DNA from: Rhinopomastus cyanomelas
Taxonomy: Eukaryota; Chordata; Aves; Bucerotiformes; Rhinopomastidae
Direction of reading: 5' to 3'
NCBI GenBank assembly: GCA_013400115.1
Contig: VXBP01010347.1
Location: 372,001 to 436,000, forward strand
Length of the DNA stretch: 64,000 nucleotides
The notes under the pieces are model-generated. The model made no database searches. It was not told the origin of the DNA and was given only the letters and a program-made list of their open reading frames with translations. Positions 25,560 through 34,715 of the stretch are shown in pieces. Each line of letters begins with the position of its first letter. The first letter of the stretch is position 1. A program made the translations under genes and the position numbers.

Positions 25560-25867
25560 GCGGAGACAGCACAGCCACCCTCCCCCCCACCGCTCCAGCC
25601 GAGAAACTAAAACACGGCAGCGCGAGGGAGAGCAAACCCCGCCCCCGCCCATACAGGCACCCACCGGGGGGGGACACGGACCCTCAAGGCGGGGGGAGAG
25701 AAGGGAGGGCCCACACGTGCGGCGGCAGCTGGGAGGGGGAATGAGGGGGACGGGCCTGTGGGGTGCAGCAGTCAAAGCCCTCCTCGGTGGGCGCCCGGTC
25801 CTCGGGGGAACCGACGGCGCCAAAACACACGCGGACAGAGACATGGACAGACACAGATAGTCTCTTA

Positions 25868-25869
25868 CA

Positions 25870-25900
<31 letters not shown>
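25868..25900. repeat. (TC)n(AC)n compound microsatellite
   Basis: A run of alternating TC followed directly by about eight AC units. On the minus strand it falls about 38 bp inside the predicted ZBTB44 intron 1, just after the exon 1 donor. Confidence 0.85.
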
Positions 25901-25938
25901 GCCTCGCCCCGCCCCCTGAGGCCGCGCTCCCCCGTTAC

Positions 25939-26340
25939 CTGCAGTTGCTGGGGCCAGCTGGGCCCGGCGCTGGCGGGAGGCCGAACCCCCTTATCTGGGC
26001 CCGCGCCGGGGGCCTGTCTGGGCCATGGCGGCGAACCGGGGATGGGGGGGGACGGGACGGGACGGCCGGAGGAGGAGGTGGGGAAGGAGGGGGAAGGAGG
26101 AGGAAGAAGCAGCCGCCGCCGCCGCCGCCGCCACCTCCCCCTCAGGCGGAGGGAAGGGGAGGGGGGGCCCGCGCGAGCCCCCCCGCGAACGCAGTGCGGG
26201 GGGGTAAGGGGAGGAGATGCGCGTGCACGCGGCGGCAACGCGCGCGGAGGGGCGGGGCGGAGAAGGGGAAGTGAGGGGCGGGGGACGCTCCCGGCAGTCC
26301 GAGCTCCCGCGCGCGCCGCGCCGCCCGGCCGGGCACTTTG
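25939..26340 (-). other. ZBTB44: Probable untranslated exon 1 of ZBTB44 (5' end uncertain)
   Basis: On the minus strand, AACTGCAG followed by GTAACG at 25938 is a near-consensus splice donor at the inner edge of the CpG island. Joining it to the acceptor at 7588 gives a noncoding leader spliced to the BTB exon across an intron of about 18.35 kb. The 5' boundary is not visible; 26340 is a guess placed near the ZNF143-like motif. The leader would include a (GGC)7 tract at 26132-26112. Confidence 0.5.
26112..26132. repeat. (GCC)7 trinucleotide run
   Basis: Seven uninterrupted GCC units on the plus strand, reading as (GGC)7 in the predicted ZBTB44 leader RNA. Flanking sequence is G-rich on the plus strand. 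Confidence 0.85.
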
Positions 26341-26346
26341 TTTGTG

Positions 26347-26357
26347 TCCCAGAATGC
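26347..26357 (+). promoter_or_regulatory. ZNF143/SBS-like motif (TCCCAGAATGC)
   Basis: TCCCAGAATGC matches the core of the ZNF143 (Staf) element found in many CpG-island promoters. It lies inside the ZBTB44 island. The match is visible; occupancy is inference. Confidence 0.4.
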
Positions 26358-26404
26358 ACCGCGGCGTTGAGAGGGGCGGGGGCAGGCGGAGGGGGCGCGG
26401 TCTA

Positions 26405-26424
26405 TGGCGCGTGCGCAATGCGCA
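26405..26424. promoter_or_regulatory. NRF1-like GCGC repeats
   Basis: The stretch contains GCGCGTGCGC followed by AATGCGCA, resembling overlapping NRF1 half-sites (consensus close to YGCGCAYGCGCR). It sits 50 bp from the ZNF143-like element, a combination typical of housekeeping promoters. Confidence 0.4.
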
Positions 26425-26687
26425 GCGGCCGGGCCGGAGGCGGTGGGGCTGGTGTGCGGTCCTAGTGTCCGCCCCGCCCCGGGCACATCGTCCCGCCCTG
26501 AGCACGGGGGATTCTAGCTGCGCGTAGCCGTTGGGCTCTGGGCCGCTTACAGCGTGTATGCCATCTCCACCGTGCTCCACCTGGCCCAAGAGCGGCAAAC
26601 TGCTCCTCACTTCACATCCCTCCCCACCAAGTTTAGCCTTAATGAGACTGCAATTAGCAGAATTTAGCCCAAATCTGGGGTGACTCG

Positions 26688-27572
26688 CAGAATCGCCGTG
26701 GCTGGAAAAGGCCCTTGGGATCATCAAGTCCATCAACCCTATTCAACAAAGTTCACCCTTAAACCAGATCCCCAACACTACATCTAAACGATCTTTAAAC
26801 ACCTCAAGGGACAGTGAACCAAACCCTCCCTGGGGGCTTCCAGTGCCTGACCTCTCATTTTTTCTATGAAAAAATTGTTCCTAATGTCCAGTCTAACCCT
26901 CCCCTGCGGCAGTTTGAAACTATTCCCTCTTGTTCTGTCACTAATGAACTGTGAGAAGAGACCCTCTCCATAATGTCCTGTCATGTAGTTGTAGGGAGGA
27001 ATGAGGTCTCCTCTCATCCTCCTCTTCTGCAAACTAACCAGCCCAGCTCCCTCAATTGCTCCTCATAAGATTGATTCTCCAGGCCCTTCATCAGCTTCGT
27101 TGCTGTCCTCTGCACCTGCTCCAGCACCTCGATGTCTCTCCTGTACTGAGGTGCCCAGAATCAAACACAGGACTCAAGATGTGGCCTCACCAGTGCCCAG
27201 TACTGGGGACAATCACTTCCCTACTCTTGCTGGCCACACTATTCTGATACAGGCCAGGATGCCGTTGCCTTCTTTGGCCACCTTGTCATTCAGCTGGCTC
27301 AGATTCAGCTTCCTGTTGAGTAGAACCCCCAGATCCCTCTTTGCCAGATGGCTGTCCAGCCACTCCTCCCTCAGCCTGTAGCACTGCAGGGCGTTGTTGT
27401 GGCCCCAGTGCAGGACCTGGCACTCGCTGAAGCTCATCATGTTAACACTGACCATCAATCCAATCTATCCAAGTCTCTCTGTAGGGCTTCTCTGCTAGCT
27501 TGGTGTCATCTCTGAACCTACTAATGATACCCTCTGTGTCCTTATCGAGATCATCAGTAAAGACATCAGGGT
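26688..27572 (-). mobile_element. CR1 fragment, older subfamily, antisense
   Basis: Reverse-complement CR1 of about 880 bp next to the ZBTB44 CpG island. It begins CAGAATCGCCGTGGCTGGAA and contains the GACATTAGGAACAATTTTTT-type 3' region and an ORF2 remnant (VLHWGHNNALQCYRL). More diverged than the copy at 14.8 kb. Confidence 0.87.
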
Positions 27573-27619
27573 AATTAATGTGATTAACGTGTGTGGTGTT
27601 TCCTCTATGTCACATCATA

Positions 27620-27688
27620 CAGAGCCGCCCAGGTTGGAAAACACCTCTGGGATCATCTAATCCAACCACTTCATTTATTGATGTATTT
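27620..27688 (-). mobile_element. CR1 3' terminus, antisense
   Basis: CCCAGGTTGGAAAACACCTC TGGGATCATC onward is a second, separate CR1 3' end just beyond the preceding one. Confidence 0.65.
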
Positions 27689-27889
27689 ATTAGCTGGGTT
27701 TTTAATGGCATTTTAACATCCATTAACATCCATTTTAATATCCAATACAAATAGTAAATTTAATGCTGTAAAAATAATTAAAGCTGGAGGTTCCAGCCCT
27801 TGAACAAATAATTCAAATCTATGAAGGAAAGAGAAGTTTGAAAATAAAACCAGTGGGAGCTTGGTAAAGCAGAAGCAGTTTCCATACAG

Positions 27890-28203
27890 CTACCTGACAG
27901 GAGGTTGGAGAGAAGTGGAAATTTTTCTCTTCTCCCAGGGAACAAGACAAGAAGAAATGGCCTCAAGTGACACCAGGGGAAGGTTAGGTTGGCCCTGAGG
28001 AAAACCTTCTTCCTGAAACTGCCCTCAACCCTTGAAACAGGCTGCCCATGGAGGGGGTTGAATCACCATCCCTGGCCATGTTTGATAGTCATAGAGATCT
28101 GGAGCTCAGGGACAGGGTTTAGCGGTGGATTGAGACAGTTGGGTTCATGGTTGGACTGGATGAACTTAAAGGTCTTTTCCAATCTAAGTGAATCTGTGAT
28201 TAT
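27890..28203 (+). mobile_element. CR1 fragment, sense
   Basis: Contains CACCAGGGGAAGGTTAGGTT, CAGGCTGCCCATGGAGGGGG and a terminal CTTTTCCAATCTAAGTGAAT. Intergenic, between the ZBTB44 promoter and ADAMTS8. Confidence 0.85.
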
Positions 28204-30990
28204 CCATACTTAACTCCTGAATACCAGAGGATTAACCAAACCATCTCAGGCTGCCATTCCTCAACCCTTCAAAGTGCTGCTCCAAAATTTATCAAGCTCA
28301 AATGAGTGTTGATGGTGAAAATGTTGTAGAGTGAGTGGTTTTAGTCAGGTTTTATCCTGCTTGAGACTTGCTTGTGAAAAAACTGAGGAGGAAAACTTGC
28401 AGAGCACCTTTGGTGTTTAAGTGGGATGAAATCTGCCGGAGCTCGGGATGCTAAGCAGAAGTCCTGCATCGCTTCTGGGGGTTGCTGCCAGCACACAACC
28501 ACTGGAGGCAGTGCCATCCCCTTAAAGCCTCCTTCATTTGTCCACCCAGAAATCATCCTTCCCCATCCACCCAGAAGACACCCAGCTACGTGTCCCATCC
28601 ATTCTTGGTGCCTGGCCCCTCACTTGGATCCTTGAACATGTCTTTTGCTTCCCAACTCTTCCTACAGCCTGTGGGATACGTCTGTCTTCAGTTTAGCGGC
28701 TCTGAGAGCAGCTCTTGTGCAGCTAAAAGCCCAGTTTCCTGCTCCTGGCAGCAGCCATTAACACCCAAAGCAAATGACACCTTCCAGGCACAACCTTCCT
28801 CCTTCCACCTCCAGAGGGAACACCTCTTTGCTCCCACCCTGGAAGACTTTCTGCCTACTCCTGCATTCACCACCTGTTGACAGGAGCTGTCTCCTCTCCA
28901 TCCTCCAGCCTGTTGTGGTCTCCAGGACTCAGCTAATTTTCTCTGCCGTCTTCTTTATTTGGCAGTCCCTGATTTTCTCCTGGCAGTGGAAAGATTTGGG
29001 ACTTCTGTCCGCTCCAAATCTGAAATTTCTTTTCCTGGTCCTCAGCAAATGCAGTCCTAAGGGTTAAAGCACCCAAAAGGTTGAAGCGGACAGCTTAGGA
29101 GAGGAGTGAGTTAGCTAAGATGCTCTGATTTGCAACTGCCCCTCTGAAACACCAGTGTCCAGGAGCTCTGGGAACCAGTCTGCCTGTTTGGGTAATTGAG
29201 GATGGATTTAACGGTGTCTGTGTGGAGAAAAGGTAATCTAGAAGAGCAGAGGGGTCATAAGACCATGATGGGTAGATGAGCTGAGCAGAGAATCACAGCA
29301 GAAACAGGACATTGTGCTCCGAGGACATGTCAGGAAGGATGTTTCCATAAGGAATGAGGAAGGAGCTCGAGGTGCTGCTGTGTCTTTGCTGGAACACTGG
29401 GGTCACTTCTATCTGTGGATAATAAACTCAGCTCAGAGCTGAGGACAGTATTTTCTAAGCTGAGCCTACAGAGCTTGGCTTGCAAAGTTTGGCAGTAGGA
29501 GCTGGGAGAGGGTTCAAGTGTCTACAGACACCTGGAAGGGGAGGTATCAGTCAAGCAGAGAGGAAAGCTGTGGCACTAAGGAACATCATTAGCATGAGGA
29601 CAGACAGGAAGCAACTATCCATCAGAAAGCAGGGGATCAGGACAGCCTAATCCTTGGAGAGGGGAGGTTTGGGAACAAGAAGCCCTGTCAACATGTACCT
29701 GGTGGTGCCCATGCGTGGGGGAGCAGCCTGTGCCATCTTACGTCTTCTGGAAGTGCCTTTTGAGAGGAAATACACTGATAAAATATAATTAACCCTGATT
29801 GGGGAGCAGTGCTAATTGCAGCACATGGTAGGGGAGTCCAGCCATGGGTTGACCTTAATAATTTCCCCCTGATGGGACTTCACAAATGCATCTCTCTGCT
29901 CACTGGTTCCTGTTGGAACCTGTGGATTTGGTAGCAGAGAAGCCCCCATTAGGTTTATTTTCATTTCCCCTTAATCTTTCTGAAAAGTCAAATGATGATG
30001 GTTAACACTGCTGTGCTTCATGAAGGGCTTTTTCCTACCTGGTAATAACCCAAAGCCTTTGGCATCATTTGAAATTCCAACTATTCAACTCAAACCCAGC
30101 AATGGCAAAAAAATGACCAAAAAGAAAGGTGGGGGAATGCTGGGCCAGGCTGTCACCTTAATGAGCCGAAAGCCCAGTCCTGGCTGTGTGGGTGCCAAGG
30201 GAAGTCATTTGAAATGAATGTCACACCTGGTTATAAATAGGGTGGCATGTGCTGCTGCGCCCCTTAACCAAGTGACACATCCCACGGCTATGGGTTAACC
30301 CTTTCCCTGGCCGTACTGTGCCTGCCTGGCTGCAGCAACATCATCTTCTAGCTCCACCAGTGGTTGGAAATCACCCGTATACAGAATAATCTAAATCACA
30401 GATGCTATTCAACATCAGGCTGTGCTCCCATCTAGCAGCAGAGCCTGTTAGACCCAAGCAGAGATACCCAGATTACCTCGTGATGAGCCCATAACAAGAA
30501 GACAGCTCCAAACTCTGCCCTGCTGGGTATTTCACCCATCTTGTGTTTCAGGGGACAACCTCACACCTAGAGAGAAAGCATGAAGTCCTCACTCTCTGTG
30601 ATTATTACATAGTTAAGCAGAGGCAGCATTCCCTCTGTTTTAGCCCTACTCAGGCTGTATTTCCTCCCAGGAAATACAGATTTGTCCCTGTGTACATCTG
30701 TACAGGGAGGAGGGATGTGCTTACCAGCAGTTTGCAAAACAGACACGTCACAATTCCCGGGGAATAATGTTTGCTCCCTGGGTTTTGGTTGCTCTGTTTC
30801 AGTTTAGCATCTTCAAAGTGAATTTAACCATTTATTTCAGGCTGGATAAACTACAAAAAAGGGAGAGTTATAGTTGTTTATCTCCATCTAAAATACTCTT
30901 TAAAAACTGTTTATTTTTTTATCTCCATCTTGGGATGGAGATAAGAAAAAAATCTATCCTGAGAAAAGTGTGAGTAGAGACAACAGCAAA
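28204..30990. other. Intergenic sequence between ZBTB44 promoter and ADAMTS8 3' end
   Basis: No coding exon recognised. Open frames at 28426-28880 on the plus strand lack domains or start context of note. Some stretches (29480-29700) may be very old repeats, not assignable by eye. Confidence 0.5.
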
Positions 30991-31011
30991 CAGGTAAGAG
31001 CCAGGAAATCC

Positions 31012-31017
31012 TTTATT
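31012..31017 (-). terminator. ADAMTS8: Candidate ADAMTS8 polyadenylation signal (AATAAA)
   Basis: On the minus strand CAATAAAGG is followed within about 30 nt by a GU-rich stretch (TGTTTGCTGTTGT), as expected for a cleavage site near 30990-31000. It would give a 3'UTR of about 3 kb including the 21-bp minisatellite. Another AATAAA on the minus strand at 31328-31323 is a weaker alternative because its downstream region is less GU-rich. Confidence 0.35.
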
Positions 31018-31648
31018 GAAGAGGTAAAGCCAGAGTCACAGACTGTTTTCAAAGTTAAAACCCAATACAAACAAAAGGCTAAATCCCAGAAAATTATACT
31101 TCCACACCCCTTAAAATCAAAGTCCAAAGCTGGGTTGGGTTTGCTATGCTCACACAGCTTGGGTGGTGACTGCACCCTGCTTTGGGTGCTGCACCAGGGA
31201 GGAAGGGGCACACCAGTCCTGGACCAAAGTGGTTAAACAATGAGCAGAGACATCTCCTCTCCAACCCTGCTGTGGGTTCTGGAGTGGGGATGTGGGAGCA
31301 GCATGTTAAAACAGTCTATTTTTTTATTATTTAGTTTTTTTTAAACCCTCTCTCCTTTCCAGACAGCTACTGTACAAAACAACAGACATCTGTAATAAAT
31401 ACCTAACACACAAGGCTCAGTACATTGCTACAATCCTTCACTGAAGGGAAACATATATGTACAGATATATATCCTAGTATATAACCTCTTTGACTTACAT
31501 CCGCGTAAAGGCTACAAGTTTCTACGGGAAGGCTAAGACAGGAAGGCCACTGACCATCACCCAGACCCCACACCTCAACTGAGCATCGCTGCCTGCGATC
31601 CTCCCGCTCCCAACAAAGACCCCATCCTTCTCCTTGCTGGAAAACCAG

Positions 31649-31870
31649 CAGGTTTTGCCCATGGCAGGGAGGTTTTGCACCTAGGAAAGAAGATTTTGCA
31701 TTGAGGAAGAGAGGTTTTGCCTCAAGGGAGTTTCTGCACTGAGGAAGGAGGGTTTTGCACCAAGAAAAGGTTTTGCACCAAGGAAGGCAGGTTTTGCACT
31801 GAGGAAGGCAGGTTTTGCACCGAGGAAGAGAGATTTTTGCATCAAAGAAGAGAGATTTTGCACCGAGGAA
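31649..31870. repeat. 21-bp minisatellite, about 10-11 units
   Basis: Imperfect tandem units of the form GGCAGGTTTTGCACCGAGGAA with small indels in a few copies. The period is a multiple of three, which keeps minus-strand frames open and generates spurious proteins with FLGAKPA-type heptads. It probably lies in the ADAMTS8 3'UTR. Confidence 0.85.
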
Positions 31871-33146
31871 GCTCCTGCTAAGCAACTGTGCAGTAAATAA
31901 AACCCCTGGAAGAGCCCCTTGGCGCTCACGACTCCTGTGTGATAAATACCGACGTTTTCCTTGGCACTGTCTCCTGCTGAAATTTTCTGACCCATCCTAA
32001 ACACTGGTTATGACACCAGAGAGGAAACACACGCTGGCTTTTGAGTTAAAACCTTCCTGGACTCAAAGGGGAAAAAGAACATAACCCTGCAAGGCTACAT
32101 GACTTTAGCATCCAGCTATTTGTTAGGGCGAGAGAAGGTTTAAATTCCAGGAGATTAATTAGCAGATGCAGAACATGGCCTGAAGGTAGGTCTGAACAAC
32201 AGTTCTACATCCAAACCGCACAGCTGGCCTCTATTGTTTTGTTCTTTCCTAAAAAAACAAACCCCAGCTCAAGCCCTTGGTATCCTCAGCCCTTGTCTGT
32301 AGCTCCTTAGATTCAACAGGAATCACCTACAGGAGATAAAAGCTGAGTATTTTGGGTCATCAAATACATGTAGGGTGTTATGAATCACTGAACAGGATTA
32401 GTTCTGCTCTAACTCAGACCAGGACTTTGGGTTCCTAGGAGGGCTTTGGGGGAGCAGCTCACCTCACAGCATCCAAAATCTGCCTGGACTGTGAGAAAAT
32501 TTCACAGGAGCTCAGCTCAGTCCAAAGGGACAAGAAAAAGGATTTGCTCCGCAACTGCAAATGGGAAAGTTCAGACATGACAAATCCAAGTCCTCTTCTA
32601 CTGGCCCTTCTTCCTTTCCTATGAGGAAAAGTCTGTTCCAATTGGAAATTCAGTATTTTGATGGCAAAAAGGGAGCCCAGGCAGGGTATGGTAGTGGGAA
32701 GCAGTGAGTGGCACAGAAAGAGGAGCCTGGAGGTACCAAATCTCTCACCCAGTGATGGCAAAAGCTTTCCAAACTCCACCTCCAGTCCCCAGGCCCTGGT
32801 TGCTGGCAGCACATGGACTGTGATTCCTTTGGAAGGGAGAAAGTTCAGGAACTGAGCAGCCACCTGCAGCCAGCCTGGGGCCCTGACTCTTCCCCACCAG
32901 GGCAGCAGAACTCCAGCCTTGCCAGGCTTGGGTTTGGACCAAGAATTGCTCAAAAAAGGCTGGAGTCTGGTGCCAGGTCTGAGTGTCTTCCTGTATCCCA
33001 GGAAAGCAGAGATGAAGCACTGGTCACACAGCAGGTGGGGAGAGGCTCAACTGCCTCAGATCCTGCACTCATCCCTGCTGCACGAGAAATTATCTCTGAA
33101 AGTAAATCAGGGCTGAGAAAATGAGCACACAGGGAGATGAGAGCTG

Positions 33147-33231
33147 AGGATGGGACAGGAAAGGATGGGAGTGGAAAGTGTCTGCTCTAGAGAGGGACAG
33201 GAAAGGATGGGAAAGTGTGTGCTCCAGAGAG
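33147..33231 (+). repeat. Two-unit tandem repeat of about 42 bp
   Basis: GGGACAGGAAAGGATGGGAG... and GGGACAGGAAAGGATGGGAA... are adjacent near-identical units. In the presumed ADAMTS8 3'UTR. Confidence 0.7.
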
Positions 33232-33982
33232 GAGACGCGGTATCTCAACAGGCATTTCTCAGGCAAAGCACTGCAGAGTTAGGACAGCCCTGTGGCCACA
33301 TCAGGTGTAACTAAACTTTGGGTTTATAGCTGGGGGAATCGGGGCAGGGGTTTGCAGCTCCAGGAATCACTCTGCAGATGCTGGGGGGTTGAGGCAGAGG
33401 TTTGTTACCTCGTGGACTACAAATCTAGCAGAAACCATCTTGCCTGTGTTTTTGCCTCTTGTGTGCCAGGATTTGGCCCTCAGCTCATTCCAGCTCTCAG
33501 CCAAATGAGCGAGTTATCTCCAGGTTAAACCCACAACTGATAAAACACTCCTAGTACTCAAGGGACACCCACATTGCTGCAGGGAGAGGATGGAAAAGTG
33601 ATTTGAGCCTTTTGCAGAGGGATCCTGACTTTATCAGCAAAGCTGCTCACCCCAGATGTCCTCAACCTGCTGCTGGGATGGGGTGAAAGCAAAGCCAAGC
33701 TCTGCATCTTTTCCAGCAACAAACCCCAGTGAACACTGCAGAGTTTACAACCAGGTTGAACAACAGCTCTTTAGAAATACCCACTTTCTCCCTTAAATTA
33801 CAACTTGCCAGCCAGAAAGGAAAGAGGACAGAAAGGAAAAGAAGTGATTTCTCCCCATTTCGCCACCAGAATTTCCTGCTTTGAGGTAGAAGTCGATGGG
33901 GTAGGTTATTCATCTGGCAAGGCAGCCCGTGGGGTCACTGCCATCCTGCCTTGGGTGGTGGCCCAGCCCATGCTGTCCTGGC

Positions 33983-34715
33983 TCAGCACTGCCGCAGCAT
34001 ACAGGCAGCAGTGGCCGCCGTTGGCCCCGCCGAGCCACACATCTCTGGGGCGGTGACTTTACCCGTGTAATCAATGCAGGAGGCGTTGCGCGTCCGCATG
34101 CCCTCGCCACACGTTTGGGAGCAGGGGGACCAGGGGCCCAGGCGCCAGAGCGGGCAGGGGATGTCCCCGCAGGGCTTGATGTCCTCCGGCTTGAGGGTTC
34201 TGTCGCAGGTGGAGGAGGTTTGACCCTCTACATCCCGGCAATCCACTGTCCGTCTCTGCCAGCCGGAGCCGCACGTCTTGGAGCACTCAGACCAGTCGCC
34301 CAGGACCCACTGGGAGGTCAGCATTGGCTGGATGATGTTGGCTGACTTCTTCTCTTTGCCTTTTTGCTTGCTGAAGGGGACGTCCTTGGGGATGAAGAAG
34401 GTGTACTTGACTTTTGGGGGGAAAACCTCACTGGCAATGGTCAGCAGCTGGACGGTCAGGGGCTCAGGGAGCTGTCGGAAGCTCTGCAGCCTCTCCAGGG
34501 TTGTCATGGAGCCACTGTATTTTAGGATGGTTCCCTTAATGGGAATGTCCTGTTCCATTGCTGAGATGGCAAAATCTCCATTCAGCAGGTACTTGCCCTC
34601 GAGGGTCCTCAGGGCCAGATAGTTACCGTCGTGACGGACCCCGCGGTGGCTGCGCTGTTTAATGTCAATGTTGGTTGCCCCAGCAGGGATGGTGACAATG
34701 TCGTTGTAGCCATAT
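33983..34715 (-). CDS. ADAMTS8: ADAMTS8 exon 9: spacer, two thrombospondin repeats, stop
   Basis: 733 bp with the acceptor GCTCCAAGCAG. It encodes YGYNDIVTIPAGATNI, the spacer, a repeat beginning WVLGDWSECSKTCGSG (about 799-853) and a further repeat beginning WRLGPWSPCSQTCGEG (854-907), which closes with paired cysteines and a stop at 33983-33985. The last repeat has the full set of six cysteines, so it looks intact and not like read-through of noncoding sequence. Confidence 0.92.

Larger units (their letters stand above)
25560..26530 (-). promoter_or_regulatory. ZBTB44: CpG-island promoter, probably of ZBTB44
   Basis: About 1 kb of very GC-rich, CpG-dense sequence lies 18 kb upstream of the ZBTB44 coding exon. 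It has several GC boxes (GGGCGG-type), no obvious TATA box, an NRF1-like palindrome and a ZNF143-like element, as expected of a housekeeping promoter. Long open frames on both strands here are a by-product of GC richness. Assignment to ZBTB44 is inferred from orientation: a good donor for minus-strand splicing lies at 25939 and no other gene start is visible nearby. Bidirectional activity toward 26.5-31 kb cannot be excluded. Confidence 0.7.
31000..33982 (-). other. ADAMTS8: Presumed ADAMTS8 3'UTR and downstream
   Basis: From the stop codon down to the candidate polyadenylation signal there are no recognisable exons. It contains the 21-bp minisatellite and a 42-bp tandem pair. True UTR length depends on which signal is used. 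Confidence 0.4.

Noticed and set aside
25684..26736. Long open frames (up to 350 codons) on both strands of the CpG island
   Set aside because: Low-complexity Pro/Arg/Gly translations arising from GC-rich sequence with few stop codons; no domain, and overlapping frames on both strands are equally long.
31403..32004. Two minus-strand open frames of 107 and 160 codons with repeated FLGAKP/CKTCLP motifs
   Set aside because: Produced by the 21-bp minisatellite, whose period keeps all frames open; no flanking coding signal.
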